Assembly (NCBI GenBank): GCA_963817755.1 | Contig: CAWFPB010000002.1 | Location: 372,001-436,000 of the forward strand | Length of the DNA: 64,000 nt | DNA from: Oleiagrimonas sp963817755 | Lineage (GTDB): Bacteria > Pseudomonadota > Gammaproteobacteria > Xanthomonadales > Rhodanobacteraceae | Reading direction: 5' to 3' | Shown: positions 43,446 to 52,500 of the stretch, piece by piece | Position numbering within the stretch: position 1 is the stretch's first letter | Layout: each line of letters starts with the position of its first letter | Position numbers and translations under genes: made by a program | The notes under the pieces: model-generated | What the model was told of the DNA's origin: nothing | Databases searched by the model: none | Seen by the model: the letters and a program-made list of their open reading frames with translations, nothing else

Positions 43446-43814
43446 CTACTGGATGGAGCCGGGCAGGAGCGATTGCCAGCTCGGGCTCGACTGCGAGGCA
43501 TCGCCGCCGGAACTTCCACCACTGTTGCAGGAGGGCAGGTGCGGACTCAGGCCGGCCCCTCCGCTGGCGGAATCGCAGCTGTTGGAGCCATTCGAACCGG
43601 AATTCGAAGCATGCGTGGACCGAGCGGCATTGCCGGCCGTCTGGCCGCTGTCGGTGTGATCCCCGAACAGATGGCCCGAGCTGCCGGACTGACTGGACTG
43701 GGCGCCGTGGTTGCCGCCCTGTGTCTGCGTGCTGGTGTTGGTCGCAAATGCCGAAAAAGCCATGCACCAGGTGCAGGCAACAAGCACGGGAAGCATTGTG
43801 CGTTTCGACATCAT
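43446..43814 (-). CDS. Small exported Ser/Gly/Asn-rich protein
   Basis: 122 residues from the ATG pair at 43814/43811, with GGAG eight bases upstream. Signal peptide ends near AFSAFATNT. The mature chain is low-complexity (Ser, Gly, Asn, Gln, Thr), with HASNSGSNGSNSCDSASGG and two Cys, and no regular hydrophobic pattern. It may be a secreted or surface-exposed flexible protein. It converges with the kinase gene (9-bp gap). No family recognised. Confidence 0.55.
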   Translation of the reverse strand: MMSKRTMLPVLVACTWCMAFSAFATNTSTQTQGGNHGAQSSQSGSSGHLFGDHTDSGQTAGNAARSTHASNSGSNGSNSCDSASGGAGLSPHLPSCNSGGSSGGDASQSSPSWQSLLPGSIQ

Positions 43815-44030
43815 GGACCTTGCTCCGCAAGGGCGATTCAGTCTTTCATACTGGCAGAATTGCCGCTTCGGTGCCAGTGCGGCGCCGGCCGGACGGGCAT
43901 GCGGGTTTCCTCCCCGCCCGATGCGTGATGCAATCGACATTCATCCCTCGCGTATTGCCGGAATTCCGTCCATGCTCCATTCCCGCCACGCGTACCCGCA
44001 TCCTGCGCGCCCGAAGGAAGGCGCTTGCTG

Positions 44031-44996
44031 ATGTCCGCGCGCGCATTGCTCACGGCGCTGGCCGAAGGCATGCCTGTATCCGGGGCGGACCTGGCGACGC
44101 GCCTGGGTCTGACCCGGGCGGCGGTGTGGAAGCAGGTCCAGCAACTGCGCGACGGGGGCCTGCCGGTCGAGGCCCGGCGCGGCGCCGGGTACCGGTTGCC
44201 CTGGCCGGTGCAGTTGCTCGATGCCGACTGGATCGCCGGGCACTGCCGTCCATACGCCGGGACCGTCGAGGTGCACTGGTCGCTGGACTCCACTTCCAGC
44301 GAATGCCAGCGTCGCGCCAACCAATTGCCCGATGCCAGCATCGTGCTGGCCGAAACCCAGCATGCCGGTCGCGGGCGGCGTGGCCGAAGCTGGCTTTCGC
44401 CACCGGGCTTGAACATCTACCTGTCGTGCCTGAAACGCTTCGAGCGCGGTTTTTCCGCCCTGTCCGGGCTGTCTCTGGCCGTGGGCGTGGCGTTGGTGCA
44501 GGCGCTGGAGTCCCTGGGCGTGGAGGGCGTGGGGCTGAAATGGCCCAACGACGTGCTGGTGGCTGCCAACGGCGCCAAGCTGGCCGGCATCCTGGTCGAG
44601 CTCAGCGGCGAATACCAGGGACCGAGCACGGCCGTGATCGGCATCGGGCTGAACCTGCGCTTGCCGCAGGAGCTTCGCGCGCAGGCCGGTCAGCCGGTGG
44701 CCGACCTGGCCGAACTGACGGGCGGCTCGCCGCCGGATCGCAACCGGGTGGCGGCGGCCGTTGCCGGGTCGCTGCTGGCAACGCTCGAGCGGTTCGATGC
44801 CGAGGGATTTGCGGCCTTTGCCGATACCTACGCCGAACTGGACCTGTTGCACGGCAAGAGGCTGCGGCTCAGCGACAGCCACGGTCACTACGATGCCGTG
44901 GGCGATGGCGTGGATGCGCAGGGTGCCTTGCGCGTGGTGCGCGCAGGCCAGGCCATGCGCATCGACAGCGCCGAAGTCACGGTGCGCGCGTCATGA
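44031..44996 (+). CDS. birA: Bifunctional biotin--[acetyl-CoA-carboxylase] ligase / biotin operon repressor
   Basis: 321 residues. N-terminal winged helix (1-60: GADLATRLGLTRAAVWKQVQ) shows it is the repressor-type BirA. Catalytic domain with GRGRRGR (113-119), GLKWPNDVLVAANGAKLAGI (biotin/ATP site) and VIGIGLNLRLP, followed by the SH3-like C-terminal domain. Forms biotinyl-5'-AMP, transfers biotin to the carboxylase carrier protein, and can bind the bio operator. GGAAGG precedes the ATG at 44031. Its stop overlaps the start of coaX by four bases (ATGA). Confidence 0.95.
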   Translation: MSARALLTALAEGMPVSGADLATRLGLTRAAVWKQVQQLRDGGLPVEARRGAGYRLPWPVQLLDADWIAGHCRPYAGTVEVHWSLDSTSSECQRRANQLPDASIVLAETQHAGRGRRGRSWLSPPGLNIYLSCLKRFERGFSALSGLSLAVGVALVQALESLGVEGVGLKWPNDVLVAANGAKLAGILVELSGEYQGPSTAVIGIGLNLRLPQELRAQAGQPVADLAELTGGSPPDRNRVAAAVAGSLLATLERFDAEGFAAFADTYAELDLLHGKRLRLSDSHGHYDAVGDGVDAQGALRVVRAGQAMRIDSAEVTVRAS

Positions 44997-45748
44997 AGCT
45001 GCTGCTCGACCTGGGCAATACCCGGCTCAAGTGGGCCTGCCATGGGCACGAGGGCGTGTCGGGGTCCCTTGCCGTGGCCTGGGAAGCACTCGACGGGCAG
45101 GACCTGCCGGACGACCTGGTCCGCGCCGCGCGCCAAGCCGACCGCATCCTGGGGGCATGCGTGGCCGGAGCCGGGCGCGAAGCGCGGATCACCGAGGCGC
45201 TGCGAACCCACGCGGCGGTGGCCCCGGAATGGGTGCGCACGCCGGCCGCGGCCTGTGGCGTGCGCAACGCCTATCGCATCCACGGCAAGCTGGGGGTGGA
45301 TCGTTTCCTGGGGCTGGTCGCGGCGCTGGATGCCGGCCTGGCTCCGTGCGTGGTGGCCAGCGCCGGGACCGCACTGGCGCTGGACGCGCTGGCGGCCGAT
45401 GGGCGTCATCTGGGAGGACTGATCGCGCCGGGGCCGCGCCTGATGCAGCGCGCCCTGCACCAGGCGGCCGCACAGCTTCCCGAGCCGGTGGATGCCCCGA
45501 TCGTCGACGTGGCCGACGATACCGAATCGGCCATCGCGTCCGGATGCTGGCATGCGGCGCTAGGCCTGGTGGAACGTTTTCATGCCCGCATGTCGGACCG
45601 GCTGGTCGGCGTGGACACGCTGGTGGTGCTGTCCGGCGGCGACGCGCAGGCCCTGGCGGCGGAGCTTGCCGTGCCGGTGCGCGTGCACCCGGACCTGGTC
45701 CTGGAGGGGCTGGCGGTATGGGGTGCCGCGGACGCGGCTGGCGCATGA
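44993..45748 (+). CDS. coaX: Type III pantothenate kinase
   Basis: 251 residues. ASKHA-fold kinase: phosphate loop LLLDLGNTRLKWA (Asp6, Asn9-Thr10), then GVRNAYRIHGKLGVDRFLGL with the catalytic Gly-x-Asp-Arg, ASAGTALALDALAADG and ADDTESAIASG. Catalyses the first step of coenzyme A synthesis; the type III form is not inhibited by CoA. Translationally coupled to birA, an arrangement common in pseudomonads and xanthomonads. Confidence 0.95.
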   Translation: MKLLLDLGNTRLKWACHGHEGVSGSLAVAWEALDGQDLPDDLVRAARQADRILGACVAGAGREARITEALRTHAAVAPEWVRTPAAACGVRNAYRIHGKLGVDRFLGLVAALDAGLAPCVVASAGTALALDALAADGRHLGGLIAPGPRLMQRALHQAAAQLPEPVDAPIVDVADDTESAIASGCWHAALGLVERFHARMSDRLVGVDTLVVLSGGDAQALAAELAVPVRVHPDLVLEGLAVWGAADAAGA

Positions 45749-45788
45749 GCGCAGGCGGTACAATGGATCGCATGTCCGAGGAGACCCG

Positions 45789-46448
45789 ATGTTCGCCCGC
45801 CTGCTGTTCCTGCTCCTGATCGCGCTCAATATCGGCGTCGGCGCCTGGCTGGCTTTCGGGCCGGCGCCGGTGCGCGCGCTGCCGCCGGCGACCGATCCGG
45901 GGGTTCCCGAGCTCAAGCTGCTTTCCGAGCAGGGCGTGCAGTCCCCGGCGGCCCTGGCCGCCCAGCGCGCGCGCGCCAGCGCCGAGAAGGGCGACGGCAA
46001 GTGCCTTCGCATCGGGCCGTTCGACACCCAGTCCGATACCCGCGATGCGATCCATGCGCTGGATCCTCACGTGGCCGACATCCAGTACCGCCAGGAGCAG
46101 ACCACGCAGTCCACCGGCTGGTGGGTCTATCTGCCGCCGCTGCCCTCGCGCGACCAGGCTCTGGCCATGGCGCGCAAGCTCTCGGCCAAGGGCGTGAGCG
46201 ACTACTACGTGGTCACCGCGGGCGATCGCCAGAACACCATCTCGCTGGGCCTGTTCCACGACCCGGCCAACGCCAAGCGCCGCCAGAAGCAGCTGCTCGA
46301 CCTGGGCTTCCAGCCCCAGATGCAGGAGCGCACCGAGACCCTGCCGCAGTACTGGGTGGACATCGCCCTGCCAAAGAAACCCGGTTTCGACTGGCACGCC
46401 TATCTCAAGCGCGACGACGTCAAGGCCACCCCGATCGACTGCTTCTGA
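45789..46448 (+). CDS. SPOR domain-containing protein
   Basis: 219 residues from the ATG at 45789, after GAGGAG. One N-terminal helix (about 3-23) followed by a periplasmic region; the part from CLRIGPFDTQSDTRDAIHAL to LGLFHDPANAKRRQKQLLDL has the beta-alpha-beta repeat and L-G-x-F-x-x-x-x-x-A signature of SPOR domains, which bind denuded peptidoglycan at division septa. Third gene after birA and coaX (40-bp gap), so probably in the same transcript. Confidence 0.82.
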   Translation: MFARLLFLLLIALNIGVGAWLAFGPAPVRALPPATDPGVPELKLLSEQGVQSPAALAAQRARASAEKGDGKCLRIGPFDTQSDTRDAIHALDPHVADIQYRQEQTTQSTGWWVYLPPLPSRDQALAMARKLSAKGVSDYYVVTAGDRQNTISLGLFHDPANAKRRQKQLLDLGFQPQMQERTETLPQYWVDIALPKKPGFDWHAYLKRDDVKATPIDCF

Positions 46449-46475
46449 GGCCGCGAAACCCCTCCGGGCCCCTGC

Positions 46476-46481
46476 TAGAAT
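46476..46481 (+). promoter_or_regulatory. Candidate -10 element of the tRNA-Thr gene
   Basis: TAGAAT lies ten bases before the 5' end of the tRNA, as expected for a stable-RNA promoter. No good -35 hexamer is visible in the GC-rich sequence upstream. Confidence 0.45.
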
Positions 46482-46491
46482 ATCCGCTCGT

Positions 46492-46567
46492 GCCGGCATA
46501 GCTCAGCTGGTAGAGCAACCGCCTTGTAAGCGGTAGGTCCTCCGTTCGAGTCGGAGTGCCGGCACCA
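46492..46567 (+). tRNA. tRNA-Thr (anticodon TGT)
   Basis: 76 bases including the encoded CCA. Acceptor stem GCCGGCA/TGCCGGC with discriminator A; D arm GCTCAGCTGGTAGAGC; anticodon stem CCGCC/GGCGG-type pairing around loop CTTGTAA, so anticodon TGT reads ACA and related Thr codons; T arm CTCCGTTCGAGTCGGAG. All conserved positions are present. It follows the SPOR gene closely. Confidence 0.97.
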
Positions 46568-46666
46568 AATCGTCGCCTTTGCACGCAGTCCTGGATCCAG
46601 GGCGCGTTGCGCCGCACCGGGTATCCCAGTCGCCGGTCGCGGCGGCCGTGTTCACGGCGTATCCCC

Positions 46667-46672
46667 TATAAT
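46667..46672 (+). promoter_or_regulatory. Candidate -10 element of the arginase gene
   Basis: A perfect TATAAT about 84 bases before the arginase start codon. The expected -35 region is GC-rich and does not match TTGACA, so an activator may be needed. Confidence 0.5.
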
Positions 46673-46755
46673 GGAGCGTTCTCCGCGGCCGTGCGGCATC
46701 GGCCGGCCGGGCCCGTCCCGCGAACCGCGGATCGCTCATCCATCGGAGGTTTGCC

Positions 46756-47676
46756 ATGCACCGATTCCCGCCCCTGTCCCTGATCGGCGTCCCCACCGAC
46801 ATCGGCGCCGGCCATCGCGGCGCGCTGATGGGCCCCGACGCCCTGCGCGTGGCCGATATCGACAAGAAGCTGCTCGCGCGCGGCCTGGAGGTGGTCGACC
46901 GCGGCAACCTGGCCGGGCCGACCAACCCGTGGCTGCCGCCCGACGAGGGCTACCGCCACCTGGACGGCGTGGTGGCATGGAATCGCGCCACCATGGATGC
47001 GGTCTACGCCGAGCTGGAGCAGGGTCGCATGCCCATCATGATGGGCGGCGACCACTGCCTGGCGATCGGCTCGGTCACCGCCGTGGCCCGCTACTGCCGC
47101 GAGCAGGGCCGCACCCTGCGCATCCTGTGGCTGGATGCGCATTCGGACTTCAACACCAGTGACCTGACACCCTCGGGCAACATCCACGGCATGCCGGTGG
47201 CCTGCCTGAGCGGCTACGGGCCCAAGGAACTGACCGAACTGGGCGGCAGCGCGCCGGCCATCGATCCGTCGATGGTGCGCCAGATCGGCATCCGCTCGGT
47301 GGACGAGGGCGAGAAGAAGCTGGTCCACGAAGTCGGGCTGGAAATCTACGACATGCGCTACATCGACGAGCACGGCATGCGTCGCGCGATGGAGGCCGCG
47401 CTGGCCGACATGGACGACAACACCCACCTGCACGTGAGTTTCGACGTCGACTACCTCGACCCGTCGATCGCGCCGGGCGTGGGCACCACCGTCGAGGGCG
47501 GGCCCAACTACCGCGAGGCGCAGCTGGGCATGGAGATGATCGCCGACACCGGGCGTATGCGCTCGCTGGACGTGGTCGAGCTCAACCCGGCGTTCGACGA
47601 CCACAACCGCACCGCAAACATGGCGGTGGATCTGGTCGAGAGCCTGTTCGGCAAGTCCACGCTGGTGCGCGGCTGA
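46756..47676 (+). CDS. rocF: Arginase
   Basis: 306 residues, the usual size. Mn-binding residues: MMGGDHCLAIG (His100), WLDAHSDFN (Asp127, His129, Asp131) and SFDVDYLDPSIAPGVGT (Asp230, Asp232); MRSLDVVELNPAFD separates arginases from agmatinases. Hydrolyses arginine to ornithine and urea in the cytoplasm. The ATG has GGAGG seven bases upstream. Monocistronic by spacing; no ornithine aminotransferase gene is adjacent. Confidence 0.93.
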   Translation: MHRFPPLSLIGVPTDIGAGHRGALMGPDALRVADIDKKLLARGLEVVDRGNLAGPTNPWLPPDEGYRHLDGVVAWNRATMDAVYAELEQGRMPIMMGGDHCLAIGSVTAVARYCREQGRTLRILWLDAHSDFNTSDLTPSGNIHGMPVACLSGYGPKELTELGGSAPAIDPSMVRQIGIRSVDEGEKKLVHEVGLEIYDMRYIDEHGMRRAMEAALADMDDNTHLHVSFDVDYLDPSIAPGVGTTVEGGPNYREAQLGMEMIADTGRMRSLDVVELNPAFDDHNRTANMAVDLVESLFGKSTLVRG

Positions 47677-47689
47677 CCCCGGCCACGAC

Positions 47690-47726
47690 GCATCGCCGCG
47701 ACCGCACATGGCGCGCGCGGCGATGC
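47690..47726 (+). terminator. Possible hairpin after the arginase gene
   Basis: GCATCGCCGCG at 47690-47700 pairs exactly with CGCGGCGATGC at 47716-47726 across a 15-base loop, 13 bp after the stop codon. No T tract. Confidence 0.4.
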
Positions 47727-47776
47727 CGTACACTCGATCTCTTCACGGGAACACTAGCGGGTTTCACAGCACCGAC

Positions 47777-49132
47777 ATGCGAGTCCTGACCGGCATCACC
47801 ACCAGCGGTATTCCGCACCTGGGCAACTACGTGGGCGCGATCCGCCCGGCGCTGGCCGCGAGCCGCGGCGAGGGCGTGGACGCGTTCTACTTCATGGCCG
47901 ACTACCACGCACTGATCAAGTGCGACGACCCGGCGCGCGTGCAGCATTCGCGCCTGGCGATCGCCGCCAGCTGGCTGGCCGCGGGACTGGATCCCGAGCG
48001 GGTGACGATCTACCGCCAGTCGGACATTCCCGAGATCCCCGAGCTGACCTGGCTGCTGACCTGCGTCACCGCCAAGGGCCTGCTCAACCGCGCGCATGCC
48101 TACAAGGCGGCGGTGGACGCCAACACCGAGGCCGGCGAGGACCCGGATGCGGGCATCAATGCCGGCCTGTACATGTACCCGGTGCTGATGGCCGCCGACA
48201 TCCTGGCCTTCAATGCGCACAAGGTGCCGGTCGGTCGCGACCAGGTGCAGCACATCGAAATGGCGCGCGACATCGCGCAGCGCTTCAACCATATCTACGG
48301 GCGCGAGTTCTTCGTCCTGCCCGAGGCCGCGATCGAGGAACAGGTGGCCACGCTGCCGGGCCTGGACGGTCGCAAGATGTCCAAGAGCTACGACAACACC
48401 ATCCCGCTGTTCGAAGGCGGTGCCAAGGCCACGCGCGCGGCGATCATGCGCATCGTCACCGACTCGCGCGAGCCGGGCGAACCCAAGGATCCCGACAGCT
48501 CGTCGCTGTTCACCCTCTTCCGCGCCTTCGCCGCGCCGCAAGAGACCGCGGCGTTCCGCGCCGACCTGGAGGGCGGCCTGGGCTGGGGCGAGGCCAAGCA
48601 GCGCCTGGTCGAGCGCATCGAGCGCGAGCTGGCGCCGATGCGCGAGCGCTACGCGCACCTGATGGCGCATCCGGGCGAGGTCGAGGCCATCCTCACGGCC
48701 GGTGCCGAGCGCGCGCGTGCCATCGCCACGCCGCTGCTGGCCGAGCTGCGCCAGGCGGTCGGGCTGGGTCGCGGCGAGGCCAAGCCCCCCGCGGGCAAGG
48801 CCAAGCGCAGGAAGAAGAACGCCAGGCAGGCGCGCCTGGTCAGCTTCCGCGAAAAGGACGGAAGTTTCCGTTTCCGCCTGCTGGCTGCCGACGGCGAGGA
48901 ACTGGCGTTGTCGCGCGGTTTTGACGATCCAAAGTCGTCCGGCGAGGCGATCCGCGAGCTGCTGGCGGACGCCGGTTCGGTCGAATTCGTCACCGAGGGC
49001 CAAGGCCTGGCGGTGCAACTGCAAGGCGAGACCGTCGCCCTGACGCCGCCACTGGAAGGGGACGATGCCGATGTCGTTGCCGAGCGTATCCGTGTTTCCC
49101 TGGCCGAATTGGCGGCCGAGAAGGAGAGCTGA
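47777..49132 (+). CDS. trpS: Tryptophan--tRNA ligase with C-terminal YegP-like extension
   Basis: 451 residues from the ATG at 47777. Class I synthetase signatures: SGIPHLGN (HIGH-type, 10-17) and KMSKS (200-204); VPVGRDQVQHIEMARDIAQR is typical of TrpS. The core ends near residue 330. It is followed by a Lys/Arg-rich linker (332-350) and a small domain (about 352-408: FREKDGSFRFRLLAADGEEL, then ALSRGFDDPKSSGEAI) that resembles DUF1508/YegP repeats. The E. coli enzyme is about 334 residues and lacks it; xanthomonad enzymes of about 430 residues have it. The extension may stabilise the protein or bind nucleic acid. Confidence 0.95.
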   Translation: MRVLTGITTSGIPHLGNYVGAIRPALAASRGEGVDAFYFMADYHALIKCDDPARVQHSRLAIAASWLAAGLDPERVTIYRQSDIPEIPELTWLLTCVTAKGLLNRAHAYKAAVDANTEAGEDPDAGINAGLYMYPVLMAADILAFNAHKVPVGRDQVQHIEMARDIAQRFNHIYGREFFVLPEAAIEEQVATLPGLDGRKMSKSYDNTIPLFEGGAKATRAAIMRIVTDSREPGEPKDPDSSSLFTLFRAFAAPQETAAFRADLEGGLGWGEAKQRLVERIERELAPMRERYAHLMAHPGEVEAILTAGAERARAIATPLLAELRQAVGLGRGEAKPPAGKAKRRKKNARQARLVSFREKDGSFRFRLLAADGEELALSRGFDDPKSSGEAIRELLADAGSVEFVTEGQGLAVQLQGETVALTPPLEGDDADVVAERIRVSLAELAAEKES

Positions 49133-49134
49133 CG

Positions 49135-49449
49135 ATGGGTGGTCTTGCGCTGGTGCTGCTGGCGCCCTGGCTGTTGATCCTGGCCTGGGCCTACTGGAGT
49201 TTCCCGAAGTCGTTGCCGCGCACCCGCGGCCGACGCCTGTTCGATGCGGTGGCGCTGTTGCTGGCCTCGCTGCTGGCTGTCGCCCTGGCGCACCTGGGCT
49301 ACACCAGCACCGTGCATCTCCCGCACCAGGGCACCATCGGCGTGTGGCAGATGGTGGCGCCGGTGCTGTACGCCTATGGCGGGTTTTCGCTGGTCCTGTT
49401 CCTGGGGCTGTGGCTGCGCCATGTGCGTTGGGGGCGGGCCTCGGCCTGA
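49135..49449 (+). CDS. Small membrane protein downstream of trpS
   Basis: 104 residues with three hydrophobic helices (about 3-22, 38-58 and 70-94). Starts two bases after the trpS stop codon, so it is translationally close-coupled. The polar loops (SFPKSLPRTRGRR, GYTSTVHLPHQGT) have no known motif. Not recognised. A bidirectional terminator follows. Confidence 0.65.
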   Translation: MGGLALVLLAPWLLILAWAYWSFPKSLPRTRGRRLFDAVALLLASLLAVALAHLGYTSTVHLPHQGTIGVWQMVAPVLYAYGGFSLVLFLGLWLRHVRWGRASA

Positions 49450-49474
49450 ACCACGCGGACCCTGTTCCGCAGTA

Positions 49475-49506
49475 CGAAAAAGGGGCGCCGAAGCGCCCCT
49501 TTTTCG
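49475..49506. terminator. Bidirectional intrinsic terminator
   Basis: CGAAAAAGGGGCGC, loop CGAA, GCGCCCCTTTTTCG: a perfect 14-bp stem whose lower part is an A run on one side and a T run on the other, so it works for the plus-strand trpS transcript and for the convergent minus-strand peptidase gene. Confidence 0.92.
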
Positions 49507-49558
49507 TGTCTGCATACCGGCGGCAGGTCCTGCGGCCGGCATGACGGTATCGGCGCGA

Positions 49559-52500
49559 TCAGCCACAGGTGGTGTGGTTCATGTGATCGGTGCACTTGGG
49601 ATAGGCCGGCTGCTTCGGGAAGGCCGGCGTCCAGGCCGGTGGCGCCGGCAGCGTGCGCGGCGCCGCCTGGATCTTTTTCATCAGCATGTCCACGGCGGTC
49701 TGAAGCTGCGCATCGTGGCCGCGATTGAGCTGGCCCGGCTGGTCGTGCACGGTCACGTCCGGCTCCACGCCGATGTTTTCCACCACCCACTTGGAATCCA
49801 GCGAGTACATGGCGTTGTCGGACACCGTCAGGTGACCGCCGTCGAGCAGCGAGAACGGGCCGTCGTAGCCGCGCACGCCGGCCCAGCTGCGGTCGCCGAT
49901 GATCGGGCCCAGGTGCGCGGTCTTGAACATGTACGGGAACATGTCGCCGTTGGAGGCCGAGCCGCGGTTGTAGACCAGCGCCTTGTAGCCGTAGAACGCC
50001 GTGGGTCCGCGGAAGGTCCAGCCGTTGCGGGTGGCGAACATGTTGGTCAGCTGGCGGGCGATGCGCGAGAAGATCGACATCTCCAGCGCGTCGGAGCCGC
50101 CCAGGTTCCAGCGGTCGTCGAACACGATGCCCTGCTTGTGCATCTGGCTGGCGTACTGGCGGATGAATTCGTGCGCGCCGGTGGCCTCGAAGTCGTTCAG
50201 GTACACGTAGCCGAGCTTGCCGCCGGACAGCTTGTCGACCATCTTGCGGTTGTGCCGGATCCAGGCCAGCAGGTGCAGCTTCCCGGCGTTGGCGATCGGT
50301 CGCACGTGGATGGTCCAGGCGTGGCTGCCCGAGGCGTGGCGCGACAGGCGCAGGCGGACGGTGGTGCCGAAGGTGCCGTTGAGCAGCGCATAGGGGTTCA
50401 TCGGCGCCTTCAGTGGCTGGCCGTTGATGGCCAGCACGTAGTCACCGGTGGCCACCTTCAGGCCCGGCTGCGCCAGCGGCGCGCGGTAGCCGGGCAGGGT
50501 GTTGTCGCCGCGGTAGATGCGCGTCAGCCGGTAGCGCCCGGAGGCCTTGTCCAGGCCGAAGTCGGCGCCCAGGTCGGCGGTTTCCGAGGCCGGGCTCTTC
50601 CAGCCCATGTCGCCGCCGCCGACGTACATGTGGCTCTCGCCGAAGGTGGCGATCATGTTGGCGATCAGCCAGTTGACGTCGTTGCGGCTGGTGGCGCGCG
50701 GCAGCAGCCGTCCGTAGCGCTCGCCCATGGCGTGCCAGTGGGCCTTGACCAGCTGCGGATTGAGGAAGTAATCGCGCACGTCGCGCCAGGCCTCGCCGAA
50801 GACGGTCGCCCATTCGGCCCGCGGATGGACCCAGCGGCGCACGTGCGAAAGGGCCAGCTTCTGCGTCTTGGCCTTCTTGGCGAATTTGGCCGGGCGCAGC
50901 ACCCAGTGGCCCTTGGAGCGGTACATCAGGGTCGAGCCGTCCGCAGACAGCATCAGGTCCTGACCGCCGGCGTCCAAGGTGAGGTCCTTGCGCTTTTTCA
51001 GGTCGTAGGCGCGCAGCTGGGGCTTCTCGCCGGTCAGATGACCGCCGATGACGTAGTTGGGCTGCGTGGTGTAGTAGACCACGCCCTTGGCGGCCAGCAC
51101 CGAGGTGATGTTCGCCGCCGGCACCGGCAGCTGCACGGCGCGCGACATCAGGCCGTCCAGGTCGATGTGCAGCGGGCCGGTGTGCCGAGAATCCTTCTTG
51201 TCGGCGCCCTTCTTGTTCTTGCCCGGTTTCTTGCCGGCCGCGTCGGGCTGGCGCGGTGCCAGGGGCGAAGGCGTGCTCGAGGACAGCGTGGCCGCGTACA
51301 GCCCGCTGCTGTCCAGATTGGTGGTGCTGCTCCAGTCGCTCATGCCCCCGGCCAGGTTGACCAGGCGGTCGGAGGTGAAGAACAGGTACTTGCCGTCGGA
51401 CGAGAAGGCCGGCGAGGTATCGTCGAACTGCCCGCGGCTGATGCCGTGCAGGCTGTGGTCGGTCACGTGGTACAGGAACAGTCCGCTCTTGTGGTTCTTC
51501 AGTGCGCGCGAGAAGGCAAGCCAATCGCTGCCGGGCGCCCAGGCCAGGTCGCCGAAGGCGCCGCGGCCGCTGGGGTCGGTGGCCACCTCGTAGCGCTTGC
51601 CGGACTTCACGTTCTCCACCCACAGGTGGCCGGCGGCGTCGACATAGGTGAGCCATTTGCCGTCCGGGCTCCAAGTCAGCGGTCCCTGGTAGCTGCGCTT
51701 GGAATGGTGGGTCAGCAGGCGCGGCGCGCCGCCCGTGGCGCTGCGCAGCGCGATTTCGTCGCTGCGTCCGGTGGCCCGGATGTAGGCGATCTGCTTGCCG
51801 TCGGGCGACCAGGCCGGATCGCGCTCGTCGGCGGCCGGGTCGTGGGTCAGGGTGCGGGTGCTGCCGTGCTTGGCCGGCACGGTGAACAGGGCGCCGCGCG
51901 CGGAGAACACGGCCAGCTTGCCGCTCGGGGCGATACCGGCGCCCTGGATGGCATGGCTGGCATCGGCCCAGTGCGGCTGCGTGGCCTTGCCGTTCATCGG
52001 CACGCGCACGTCGATGCGGTGCAGCTGGTGGTCGCCGAACGTGTACACGTACAGGTCGCCGCCGTCCGACAGGGCGATGCCGTCATTGCCCAGGGTCGGC
52101 GAGTCGATGTCGTAGGTGTCGAAATGGGTCAGCTGGTGGAAGTGATTGCGGCTGAGCGAATAGGACCACAGGTTCTGCACGCCCTTGGCGCCGCGGTCGG
52201 AAGTGAAGTAGATCGTGTCGCCGTGCCACATCGGCCACACGTCGGCACCCTTCCAGTGGGTGATCTGGCGGCTGGCGCCGGTCTTGAAGTCGTAGGTCCA
52301 GATGTCCTGCGCCTGGCCGCCGAAGTAGTGCTTGCGGTGGAACGGGCGGAACACCCGGTCCAGCTTGTTGTAGGCCACTTCGGTGCCATTGGCGTTGAAC
52401 GACAGCGGGCCGGTCCACGGCAGCGGCAGCTGCTCGGGCAGGCCGCCGTCGAGCGGGACCTTGAAGGCGTGCATCACCTGCGGGTTGAAGCTGGTGCGGC

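Noticed and set aside
43058..45748. 896-codon plus-strand open frame spanning kinase, birA and coaX genes
   Set aside because: Only its 3' part (from 44993) is real, as coaX; the rest is out of frame with recognisable kinase and BirA sequence.
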